From Candidatus Bathyarchaeota archaeon (GTDB lineage: Archaea > Thermoproteota > Bathyarchaeia > TCS64): 36,675 nucleotides of DNA. The notes beneath the pieces were generated by a model. It saw only the letters and a list, made by a program, of their open reading frames with translations. It made no database searches and was not told where the DNA came from. Position 1 is the stretch's first letter. Each line of letters opens with the position of its first letter. The DNA is taken from contig JAUWBQ010000003.1 in assembly GCA_030601645.1 (NCBI GenBank), forward strand, positions 1-36,675. The letters are read 5' to 3'. The position numbers and the translations under genes were made by a program. Shown piece by piece: positions 9,101 to 18,900 of this stretch.

Positions 9101-9256
9101 CTTTTTTTTCTCCTAACCTTTTTTCTTTCTCTCCCCACATTTTCACTCTCCGCGGGGAGCGTCCAGAGAGTTCCATATCGCCTTTAGGGCGCGGTTCGGG
9201 CCATTTCCCCCAGCTCGGTCAAAAAAAGGGTAGGCTGGTTACCCTGGTTAAGGATC
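9101..9256 (-). terminator. Capsid gene terminator and leader of the next gene
   Basis: After the capsid stop the minus strand reads CCTACCC followed by seven T residues (9221-9227), a T-rich archaeal terminator. The rest is a GC-rich leader with a small hairpin (CTCTCCGCGGGGAG near 9151-9164) and an A-rich ribosome site region before 9100. I see no convincing gene here. Confidence 0.45.
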
Positions 9257-10288
9257 TCAGAACGTAAACGTTGGAGTTGCCCATGCACCTGATGTAATCT
9301 GACGTACGGCGCCGGCACCTCGGTGCACGACGGCCATGTCGAACCAGTGGCTATAGTAGGATTCCGACAGCGGGTAGTCGCTGTAGGGGCCCTGCCATAG
9401 TTTGAGGCCTCGAGCTTTCGCGTTTACAGGGTTCCTTATGGTGATCGGCTTGATCCTGCTTTCAATGGCCAGTAGATAGCCGGCAGGTATCCAGTCGTCC
9501 TGGATAAGGGTGAAGCCCTGGAATTGTTTTATGACTTCGAAGCCGCCTTTCGCCACTGCCTCGGTGATACTTGTGGGGGTCATCGCGGTTGTCCAGCCTG
9601 CGAGGTTCTCGCATTCCTCGACTTGCTCCAGGTTCATGAAGAGGAACAGCGAGCCGGAATATCCGTGCTGCCTGATCTCCCTCTTAATCGCTGAGAAGTC
9701 GCTGAGCGCGATGTTAAGTGCACCTGAAGTATCGTAGTGATTATGAGTCAAGCCAAAAGTGTTGCCTTTCCAGTTGGGTGGAGCACGCATACTGGCGTTC
9801 TCCATGTTAGCGTCCCACCATCCGATGGACCGCGATCCCGTGCCGGGGGTCAAGCATCTGAACATGAACCGCTTGGCTAAGAGTCGCTGGTCGGCGCGGA
9901 GCGCCTCACCCTGCGTCTCCCTGAGTTCGTCGACTGTGCTCATCTGGATTGCTCTCTTGGTATAAGCATAGCCGAGTTCGAACTCGTCGAGAGGCACGCT
10001 GATTTCCATGGCTCTTAGTTTCTGCCAGTCTTCTAGGAAGCCTTCAGATGCTCTTACGAACTCCATGTTCCTTTGCCAGACGCGAACGTTTTCCTTGGTG
10101 GTCTCCCTGCAGAACCGGGACATAAGGCCCCATTCGACTTCATTGTAGACCTGTACACCTTCCTGGAACTCCTTGTACAGCATGCGAGTGTCGACATCAT
10201 CATAGGTGAAGAGTCCCTCGATGGTGAGGGGCTTCTCTACACGTAGACTGCCTTGACTTGCCGATAGGCTAGGATCTTCATATGACAT
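9257..10288 (-). CDS. Major capsid protein, HK97-like fold, 343 aa
   Basis: Length, position and composition fit an HK97-fold capsid protein: it follows scaffold and decoration genes and ends at a terminator. Visible features are a charged helical N-terminal region (about 30-130) like an N-arm plus spine helix, and a middle segment with a DFSAIKREIRQHGYSG helix and FLFMNLEQVEECENL. A late beta-rich part contains GFTLIQDDWIPAGYLLAI and PITIRNPV, the pattern by which capsid proteins describe the substrate-adding loop and A-domain. No clear cleavage site for removal of an N-terminal scaffold is visible. Called by context and pattern, not by a search. Confidence 0.75.
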   Translation of the reverse strand: MSYEDPSLSASQGSLRVEKPLTIEGLFTYDDVDTRMLYKEFQEGVQVYNEVEWGLMSRFCRETTKENVRVWQRNMEFVRASEGFLEDWQKLRAMEISVPLDEFELGYAYTKRAIQMSTVDELRETQGEALRADQRLLAKRFMFRCLTPGTGSRSIGWWDANMENASMRAPPNWKGNTFGLTHNHYDTSGALNIALSDFSAIKREIRQHGYSGSLFLFMNLEQVEECENLAGWTTAMTPTSITEAVAKGGFEVIKQFQGFTLIQDDWIPAGYLLAIESRIKPITIRNPVNAKARGLKLWQGPYSDYPLSESYYSHWFDMAVVHRGAGAVRQITSGAWATPTFTF

Positions 10289-10297
10289 TCATATCAC

Positions 10298-10693
10298 CTA
10301 GCTGTGCGCTCCGCCGTTCTGCGCTGGAATCGGTACGAAGAGGAAGACCATGTTAGCCGCGTAAGCAAAGCCACAACAGACACCGTCGGTTGCGAGGGTT
10401 GTCGAAGGAGCGCTGCCTCCAGTTTCATCTCCCGTGTATACCATGTTACCGATGGTCTGAGTTGTCTCCACTTCCATCCGGCATGTGGTTACGATGGTCA
10501 GCGGATCGCCTTCCGCGACGGTGAATAAGGCCCATCCGTGGACAATGTCGTATTTAACCTCGTCGATGTTCCATGCCTTTCCGCTGGTGTCGACCCAGAC
10601 GCTGTGGCCTATCGTGATGGCTTCTCCTGCCTCGGCTTTGATGGTTGTCCGCATATCGAACATCTTGATTCCGCGGGCTACTAATGTTGCCAT
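10298..10693 (-). CDS. Capsid decoration protein (DUF2190/gpD-like), 131 aa
   Basis: Small Ala/Thr/Val-rich beta protein with typical decoration-protein order: an early strand and turn (AEAGEAITIGHSVWVD), a middle VHGWALFTVAEGDPLTIV, and a C-terminal GVCCGFAYAANMVFLFVPI. Families such as DUF2190 use this layout to cap HK97 capsids. The gene lies immediately upstream of the major capsid gene (9-base gap) and overlaps the scaffold stop by one base, the usual scaffold-decoration-capsid order. Expected as trimers on the outer capsid surface. Confidence 0.7.
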   Translation of the reverse strand: MATLVARGIKMFDMRTTIKAEAGEAITIGHSVWVDTSGKAWNIDEVKYDIVHGWALFTVAEGDPLTIVTTCRMEVETTQTIGNMVYTGDETGGSAPSTTLATDGVCCGFAYAANMVFLFVPIPAQNGGAHS

Positions 10694-11559
10694 CAGTTAT
10701 TCATCTCCTTTTGCCAGGGAAGCTTGTTCTTGTCAGCCTTATCCTGGATCAAGCTGTCGAGTCCGTGCAAACCAATTAGCTCCATTTTTCGCTCAGGTGT
10801 GAGGCCGGTGCCTACGGCGCCTCCGGGCTTGCCGGATTCTAGGTGTCCCACATCTTGGTGAGAGGAGAATTTCTGGGTTTTCTCGAAGAATTCGAGAAGC
10901 TCGCCCTGATCCTCGTCATTGAGTTTGGCCGCTAGTTTGATGACCATGTCTCTCTGGATCGGTGCAAGGTGCTTGTCTTGGATCAGAGCTTCCACTTTCG
11001 CGGATACTCCGTCAAGTTCCTTCTCTTTCTCGAGCTTCGAGAGGCGTTCCTGTAGGTCGGTGATGAGATCGTCTTTCTCATCCTTTTTCTTCTTCTTCCC
11101 CTCGTCGTCGTCGTCGTCGTCGTCACCGTTGACTTTCTTTGCGAGCGCCTTGGCGAGCTCCTCTACCTCGGCGATCTCCTCGTCTTTAGGAGCTGGCTCA
11201 GGATACTTTTTCTTGAACTCTTCACCGCATTCCTTGAGAGATTTACCTTCGCCCAGGCATTCCTTCATGAAGTCCTTGTAGGAGACGTCTTTTCCATCGT
11301 CATCGCCGTCACCGTCACCTTCTTCCTTGCCTTTCAGCAAGACCTTGATGGCGTCATAAAGTTCGGCGTTGGACATCTCGTCTTTGATTCCCATGTCTTC
11401 TAGAACCTTGGCGTAGTCCTCGGCTTCGAGCTTTTCCTTCAAGAATGTTAGTACGGCTTTCATCTTCTGCTCTTTATCGGGAGAGTCTTCTCCCCCTGTT
11501 TCAGCATCAAGTGTTTCAAAGTTTACGATCGGGTTATCATTATCTTCTGGTTTAGACAA
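10693..11559 (-). CDS. Scaffold-like acidic coiled-coil protein, 288 aa
   Basis: Very acidic and lysine-rich helical protein with no membrane segment. It has a run of seven Asp (near residues 146-152), followed by KKKKK, then a coiled coil around residues 160-185 (ITDLQERLSKLEKEKELDGV) and a basic C-terminal tail (DKNKLPWQKEMNN). This is the expected make-up of an internal scaffolding protein, which shapes the procapsid and is removed by the prohead protease. It starts with TTG at 11559, about 35 bases after a TATA-like TTATAA, and opens the capsid operon. Confidence 0.7.
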   Translation of the reverse strand: MSKPEDNDNPIVNFETLDAETGGEDSPDKEQKMKAVLTFLKEKLEAEDYAKVLEDMGIKDEMSNAELYDAIKVLLKGKEEGDGDGDDDGKDVSYKDFMKECLGEGKSLKECGEEFKKKYPEPAPKDEEIAEVEELAKALAKKVNGDDDDDDDEGKKKKKDEKDDLITDLQERLSKLEKEKELDGVSAKVEALIQDKHLAPIQRDMVIKLAAKLNDEDQGELLEFFEKTQKFSSHQDVGHLESGKPGGAVGTGLTPERKMELIGLHGLDSLIQDKADKNKLPWQKEMNN

Positions 11560-11787
11560 TGTGTTTTCCAGAGAATGAAATAGTGACAGCCCTTATAACG
11601 TATACCGACAAACACCACGGACAACAACCATACTTTTCCCCAGTATTTATTCTACAAGGATGAGAATTATCATGTTTTAATTGGATAATGCATTAGGAAG
11701 GGACATTGTTATTTGAAGGGAATAATTTGCATATTCCATCGGACAATCTTAAATATAACGTGGAAAATGAGGTAATACGGTGGGAAA
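11560..11787. promoter_or_regulatory. Divergent promoter region between scaffold and winged-helix regulator
   Basis: This AT-rich 228-bp stretch separates the minus-strand capsid operon from the plus-strand regulator. A TATA-like GTTATAAG (minus, 11592-11599) serves the scaffold and CTTAAATATA (plus, 11749-11758) serves the regulator. GAGGT at 11769 and GGTGG at 11779 precede the TTG at 11788. No gene is seen inside. It is a natural operator site for the regulator. Confidence 0.5.
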
Positions 11788-12420
11788 TTGGATAAACAAT
11801 TATCTAAATCCATGATTCTCTCATCAAATGAAAATAACCCTATACTTAAACTAATAGAGAAAATGAAGTTATTATTCTCATATGGCGCGAACAACCTCTC
11901 CCAGCGAGCTGTAGCCGTCCAGGAGTTAGTTGCATTCCTTGAGAGTATCATGAAAAGCCCTGTCACATCGGATGTTTTCTTCTACTTCCTTGAACATGGC
12001 GCCGCCACGGCCTGGCTTCTCCAAGTAGATCTCACACAGCCGGAGGCCTCAGTCTATAGAGCCCTAAAAAACCTCCGAAAGATGGACATCCTAGTTAATG
12101 CCATAAAAATCTCCAAACACAAAGATTCAAGGGGAGGGCCCCGCCCCATCGTATGGGCTCTTCAGGGAGCACATGCCACGGATGTTGCTGCGGCGATACG
12201 CAAGCATTACAGATCCCTTTCGCCAAAGTACCGCGTCGCGGAGGAGCTGGTTCAGACAGTCATCAAGGACCACCTTGAGAGGAACACACATGTTGACGGG
12301 ATAACTCACCGGACGATCCTCGGTATCATAAAAGGACAAGCTGAGCCATATCATACACGGGATATCGCGGACCTCGCCGCGACAATCCTTCATGGCCAGG
12401 GCATCAAAGTCTGGAGATAA
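11788..12420 (+). CDS. Winged-helix DNA-binding protein, likely transcription regulator, 210 aa
   Basis: Residues about 58-127 form a winged helix: helices around FFYFLEHGAATAWLLQV, a recognition helix in QPEASVYRALKNLRKMDIL (84-102), then a strand-turn wing with a GGPRP loop. The C-terminal part is helical, with a possible second DNA-binding helix pair (GITHRTILGIIKG). TTG at 11788 is used here; ATG at 11812 is an alternative. It is the only plus-strand gene within the 22-kb minus-strand morphogenesis block. It ends exactly where the convergent 12421-12933 gene ends, and it faces away from the scaffold promoter. Regulation of late genes is inferred. Confidence 0.75.
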   Translation: MDKQLSKSMILSSNENNPILKLIEKMKLLFSYGANNLSQRAVAVQELVAFLESIMKSPVTSDVFFYFLEHGAATAWLLQVDLTQPEASVYRALKNLRKMDILVNAIKISKHKDSRGGPRPIVWALQGAHATDVAAAIRKHYRSLSPKYRVAEELVQTVIKDHLERNTHVDGITHRTILGIIKGQAEPYHTRDIADLAATILHGQGIKVWR

Positions 12421-12933
12421 TTATTCAGGTCTCCACTGGTAAAAGGGAACATCCTCCATGGTGAAAACGGGATCCTCGTCGATGGTGTCAATCCATATCC
12501 GATCGAGCCCCTGGGCGGAGAGATAGAATTCCAGTATTTGCATCATCATACCTTCCCAGTATTCCATAGCTGACTCGTTCGTGGTGAGGATCTTAACGTC
12601 AACAGGTGCGACTTTTACTATATATCTTGCCCGGGGGCCAAAGACATTCCTAGCATACAGGCTCGCCACGACCCCGTAGGTCGTCGCCCGTCTGATGGCC
12701 ATGGGGGTTTTACTGATGTCAGTCCAGCTCACATATTGTCCTATCTCGTTTGCTATCAGCCAAGTTTTAATATCCTCCATCACACCAATGATAATTTCTT
12801 CAAGGAAGCTATCGGAAATCCTAGCTTCACTCAATTCTACGACACCATTCACCCATCGACGGTTGGTCCAAAAAGGATATGACCGGACATTAAAATAGGC
12901 TAGAAGCCTCACGCTACCGTCGTAATCAACCAC
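12421..12933 (-). CDS. Putative head-completion or connector protein, 170 aa
   Basis: GTG start at 12933 overlaps the end of the giant gene by 8 bases, so translation is probably coupled. The protein is mixed alpha/beta: a helical region (EEIIIGVMEDIKTWLIANEI, 46-65), RRATTYGVVASLYARNVFG in the middle, and an acidic Trp-containing C-terminus. Its place after portal and protease, and the repeated helix-turn pattern, are what head-tail connectors show, but I see no diagnostic motif. It ends tail-to-tail with the winged-helix gene with no spacer. Confidence 0.55.
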   Translation of the reverse strand: MVDYDGSVRLLAYFNVRSYPFWTNRRWVNGVVELSEARISDSFLEEIIIGVMEDIKTWLIANEIGQYVSWTDISKTPMAIRRATTYGVVASLYARNVFGPRARYIVKVAPVDVKILTTNESAMEYWEGMMMQILEFYLSAQGLDRIWIDTIDEDPVFTMEDVPFYQWRPE

Positions 12934-15900
12934 CCTCGATCAATTCCGCATCGTGAATATAGGCCCCCGCTATTTTATCCGCCCTGACCTCCTTCGCTGG
13001 TTCGAACCGTTTCAGAATTCGAGGATGATAAACCCAGACATCCGGTCCCTCGAGGACCGCCCATTCCTTATCAGACAGCCCATGCTTGAGTTTCTTTGCC
13101 TCCATCAACGACATCTTCTCGGGGAATCCCTCAACATAAAGTCCGTGGGCTAATCCATCACAGCCTAGAAGTATGGCCTGCTTCGCATATTCACTGTATG
13201 GCTTCGAACGAATGAGCACTTTAACCTCGTTGGAGATGAGGCCCTTTACGATATGCTCAGGGAGGACAGCTAGGGGATTACTTCCACCTAAGCCGATCTG
13301 GGCTCCATCGAAGAGAGCCTGGGCATTGGGCGCCATTTCTTTAAGTTCGTCATTCAGACCCTCATGGGTTTTACCGACGTGGCCTATCTGCGTGAAGAAG
13401 ATCTTGGGGATATCGGCTTCTTGGGCCCATTTAATCTGATCCTCCATAGAGGCATGGCCAGGGCGTATGCCCCGACGTAATGAAGCGCCGTCACCGATGA
13501 AGATATCCACCCCTTTCAGGAGGGTTTCATGGTTCGGGATAGAAAGTACATCACTACAATGCCATACGTTTCTATTCCCTAGCTTGATTTTGAAACCGAG
13601 AGCATCGGGATCTCCTGGCTTCGCGTGCTTAACAGCTGCGCCCATGACTTCGAACTGTCCTGCCTTGAAGGTTTCCCCGGGCTTGATGACATATCGCTTG
13701 AAATTGTAGATCTTATCGAATTTTCCTTTCTGACCGCTGAGAGCCCGATAATGCTTCCTGAGGTAGGCCCATACTTCCTTCGTGGCAAATACGATCGGCT
13801 TCAAGGCTCTGAGCTCATGGAGACCACCAATTACATCCTCATGGATGTGCTCAAGGAGAACGAAATTGGGCTTTACTTTCCGGTCGCCTACCATCCCGAT
13901 GATTCCTTTTGGAGCGTTGATGAGAAGATTATCATCTCCTATGGTAAATAGGGTGGCCGTGTAATTGCGTCGGCTCTTTCCTCCAGCTTTGTATTCCTTA
14001 CATTGTGGACTTTCCTCACGGCCTTCCTTGCAGATATCGGTGAATGCTCCCGTGCCTAGGGCGGTTATGGCCACACGTCCTCCCAATTCCTTAACTTCCC
14101 CATCCTTGAGCTTGCGGAGGGCCCTGGCCTCAGCGTAATCGCGCCGAGGGATACCATACCGTTTCATCCAGTTTTCCACTGTGGAGCGGGGGATCCCTGT
14201 TTCGGTTGAGATCTCCTGGGTGCTCTTTGTCAGATCGTAATAGCTATGTTGCAGGTATTGATCTATCGTCATGCCGAATTTGTAGACTTTCCCGTCGAGG
14301 TCAGCTATGGTACCCATCCTCGCGTCTATTGGGTGGCAGGTCGGACAGGCGCCTTTTGGAACGACGGAGAGACCCTGGCAGACTCCGCCGATTACATGGC
14401 TGTGCTGATGTTCTGCATCCCATACTGTCTCAGGTATGACTTCGATGCTGAAGGCTCCAAGCGTCTTGTTCAAGATGAGTTGCATGGCCATGGGATGCCA
14501 GATTACAGCTTCAACGTGGCCCCAGCCCGTGTTCTCATCATACCATCGTTTATGGACGAAGCCTACGACATCGCCTTTAAGCTCCCCATGGAGCACGACC
14601 ACGGGCTGCCGGTACATCGAGGGCCAGAAGGCCTTGATCCCCTGCTTCGTGAAGAAGCTGGGCTCAGCATCCATAGGGATTACTTCACCTGGTTTGATTG
14701 CGGGCCCTCGTATCAGGAGGATTCCGTCTTTCTCCGTCACGTGGAGATCGTTTGTTCCACAGGAGAGAACAGCTCGAGAGGAAAGGAGTAATGCCTTTTT
14801 CTCAGCGGGGAGCTCGGTCTTCTGTAAAGTCCATGTCTCACCGCTTCGAACCAGGACATAGGATCCTTCAAGAGTTTTACCATGGAAACGGAGCATCAAA
14901 CGGTTATGGAAATCCTCAAGGATTCTGATTCGTCCGTAATCACTCGTGTCGAATTCAGTCTTGATCTTCTTGACACGGCTTGCAGAATGCTTCGGTGCAA
15001 GTTCACCTGTGGTTGGAATCAACTCCTTCAGGTCTGCATCAGTCCGACGCCGTGCAGTGGCGCCTGCCTCCTTGAGGGGATCTGTGTCTTTACCGAAGTC
15101 AAAGGCATCATGGATTTTTGAGCCATCATGGATTATCAGCCAATACCTCGTTACGGGGAGGCCACGCCGCACTTCGGGTCCTTTATGCCATACCCGCTTC
15201 ACGGCGAATTGGAGGCCGGCTTCAAGTTTAATCGGCACTTTCTTGGCTTTAATCTCTTTAACGAGGCCATCTCTCACCGCCTTGGCGTTTTTCGCCCTCC
15301 AATACTGACGATTTCGAGGGATCTGACTCCTGACGTATTCGGGGAGGGCGGATACGCCTTTGGGCGGCATCCACGGCTTGGCGACGGCCCTCGAGGAAAT
15401 TACATAAGGCAGGTCCTCGGGTTTGGTGAAGAATGTGAGCCATGCAAAAGATTCTTTGACATCCCAAGTCTTTCTCGTGGGGACTCTCCGCACGACCATC
15501 CGGCGCTTGCCTAGTTTCTCACCTTTCAGGAAGTATTCATGGAAGCTTCCTTTCTGTGCACCGAATTCGATGGTACCCCGGTCCATGATGATGAGGTGTC
15601 CTTCAAGTTCCTTGGTGGCCCCGACGGCGCCGGCGGGGATTTCCTCTTCATAGTCTAGCCAGACGGGGGACATTGGAGCTTTCTTCTGGGCTAGGATCTT
15701 CGCGTTGGGATCCTTCAGGTAGCCTTCAACTTCATCTTTCCATAATTCCTCGACGAGAGCTCGGATTTGCTTGGAGGAGAGTGTTTGAGTCCTCTTTTGA
15801 AGCGCCTTCCTCAGCGTCCGGCCATCCTTGGTTGAACTGAGTTTTTTCGAGAGATCTCCCAGGGACAGGTTCTTCAGATTCCCTTCAGTTATTCCGGCTT

Positions 15901-18900
15901 TGGCTCTGAGGGCAGGGTTTACCTTTCTCAGCAAGACGCGGATGAGGCTCTTGCCCACGTTCAAAGTCCAGCCAATCGCCTGGCTTTTACTGATCGTCAT
16001 CCTGAAATCCCCATGGACGCTTAACCCGCGAACATGGAGCTGCAGGGTGAACCTCTGTGGAGTCTCAGGGTACACCATGTACGGGTTCTCCCTGAGGCGC
16101 ATTACCTTCTTGAGAGGGACAATGGCACCACAGGACAGTTTCATACCGGGTATGGAGGACGACCGGATACTCTTGAAGAATGAGGCTAACTCCCGGGTGT
16201 TGAGTCTCACTTCATCGGGCAGAGTAGTTTCTTGAAGGCTGATAGGTGGGAATAATATCTCACCGAGAGGAAGAGGCTGCTCCAGGGAGAAGTCTATTTC
16301 ATGCTCCATCATCTTCTCGAGAAGTTCTCTCTTCGTAGCAGTGCCGATGATCTCCGTGATCCCGAGATCTTTCAATTTAGAATAAACATCGTCGACATTC
16401 TTGAGATAGGCCCATTCTAACTTCTGTCCTCGAGGAGGAAGTTTTTTGATGTATTTCTTCTTCTGCTTCTCTGTAAGCGCATTCCACTTGTCGCGATCTC
16501 CGTCAAAGAAGTGTTCAATCGCCCTTTCTTCATCTGTTCTCGGGATTCCGGTGGTTAAGGCAATCCACGGAGCGTCACAGCAGGCAAGTGGAGAATAGAT
16601 ACCATACCTGGCAGCCACGAGGTAGGCAGATGCTCTCTGTTTCTTTTTTACCGTTTTACTGATAGTTTCGGCTGTCTGGACAGGGTCAGGACGGGTCTTG
16701 TCCTCTCTAATTTCAAGAACTTGGGGATGGAACCAATGGTAGGCGTGTTCTCCGATCTTCCGGATATCCTTCACGCTCACCCTGATGATATCCCCGACGC
16801 TGGCCTCTTTCTTCGTATTGAAGGTTTTACCGAGGACCGCATAGACCCGCCCCTTCCACTTCACGAAATCGTTGCTCGTGGAATCCAGCGGCGCAGGTTC
16901 TGCTGAACCCACCCCTCCAGGGGATGGACCAATAGCTCCGATGTAGTTGAAGGTGGTCCCCTTCTTGATGACTCCAACCACCAAAACATCGATCTCGAAG
17001 GCCGCCTTCATTTTACTCCATAAAGGCGTGCTCCCGGAGAGCCTGTACTTTGAGTCGGCCTGCTTGAACATGGCTCCCTCGCTCCCTGAAACCTTGGCGG
17101 CTTCACCGGCGAATTTGACCATCTGCTCCGCAGATGTAGCCCAGTTAAGTTTGTTTTCCCAGATATGGAACTTGAAATCAGAAGCGGATTTGGGCACATC
17201 TCTGACGGGGAACTCGAGTCCATGCAGCCTGCTTCGGCGTTCTTCATAGGGCTTGTTGTGGAGCTGCTCGCCATCGATCAGCAGCACGTCGAAGACATGG
17301 ATTGCCCACCGGCTATCGTCGACGGGGCCTTTGGCTCCCTTGGCGAATGCGGGGGCAGCCCCGACTCGGCCTAGGTTGGTGAACTCCTCATCATAGGGCG
17401 TAGCCTCACCATCGATCACATAGGACTTGGCAGCCGACCGCTTGATATCCGCGACTATACTGGGCAGCTGCTCCGTGATCTCATGGCCGGACTCCGTGAA
17501 GATTTTACCCTGATCCCCACCTTTATGCAGCTGCACCCTGAAGCCATCTACCTTCACCTCATTGGCCTGCTTGTTAGGGACTTTGAAGAGATCCTCGGCG
17601 AGATCTTCAACCGACTCGAGGCCAAAAACCTCCCTCTCGGAGTATCCCTTCTTAGTGGTTTTCATTTGAGCGAAGGGATAGAGAGCCTCGATCTGTTTGC
17701 GCTTCGTCATCAAACTGAAACGCTCATCAGCGGACAGGCCCTCCCAGCGACCTGAATCGACGAGGCTGCGGATTTTCGCGTCGGCAGCCTCCGCCAGTTT
17801 CAGCTTTTCACTTCTTTGATACATGAACCAATTAGAGCTACCATCGACAGGATATCCTGTGCTTCCAGGAATGAGGAAAAATGGTCCGTCTTCCTCTTTC
17901 AGGAAGTCTATAGTATCCCGCCTTCCATTAAAATAGAATACGGGAGCAATGCGAAGAGGGTCCTCCACGGAGAGCTTATTCATGAAGTGTCTGCGCTCCA
18001 CGGCCGTCTGGAAGATGTGTTCAGATTCTCGGTACCAAATGAGGTCTAAGATGTAGTAGCGGTATTTTCCACCTTCTTTTGTGAGGAAACCATCCAAAAC
18101 AAGAGTTTTAGGATCCTCAATGGCGAGGACGGCCTCCACAATATTATCGGGAATATCCACCTCATCTAAGCTTTCATCGAATGCGATGACCTGCGATTCC
18201 TTCCGGTGGACCATCATTCGGAGGCCCTTAGGCTCAACAACAAAATAACCGTCCTCGAGGAGCTCGCGAGGATCATCTATGAAATAGCTTGGAGTAGCAG
18301 GCTTTATGGGTGCCATTGGACTAATATGATACCTCGGCTCGAGTGGTTTCGGATTTTTGACAGGAACCGCCCAGAGCTCGTATACGGGGATGTGAGGACC
18401 ATGGGGGCCTCCTGGTTCCCAGAGGAGCTCCACGGATTCCCTCAGTTCCTCAGGTAGAGCCTCTAAAAATCGATGCTTATAACCTTCATTACGGGTAGCA
18501 TGGAAGAGAACATCGAGATCGCTACCTTCCTTCCCTGAAACCGAGCTCCCGACTAGGCTGATGAAACCTTCATCGAGTAGGAAGCTCTCCCTCTGTTTCA
18601 ACATTGCCTCGAGGTTGCCGCCGAGCTCCAGGGGCTCGGTCTTCATCGGTGATTTGTGGTTCCGCCCCGCGTCTAGGCCTCTGTTCTGGAATTCGTCTAC
18701 TATGAGATCGTGAAGCTTCACCAACTCCTTCTTCTCGAGGAATAATTTATTGCCTCGAGAGAGGGTCTTCTCCCACATATGCAGCCATCGGTGGTCGTCC
18801 AACACGACGGCATCCGGCTCCCCCTTCCAAACTCGTTTACCTGCGAGGGCGGCCTCAGCTTTCTCACGGTCCATCAACTCGAGGCCTAATAAATCCGTGG

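Noticed and set aside
11105..11125. Functional significance of the Asp-coding trinucleotide run
   Set aside because: A GTC/GAC microsatellite in an acidic disordered scaffold segment is common and probably length-neutral.
13900..14300. Intein or homing endonuclease in the giant protein, suggested by the HTH
   Set aside because: No splice-junction Cys/Ser start, terminal His-Asn or LAGLIDADG pattern was found around the HTH.
14246..14791. 181-residue plus-strand open frame inside the giant gene
   Set aside because: Shadow of the minus-strand coding sequence; no ribosome site or recognisable pattern.
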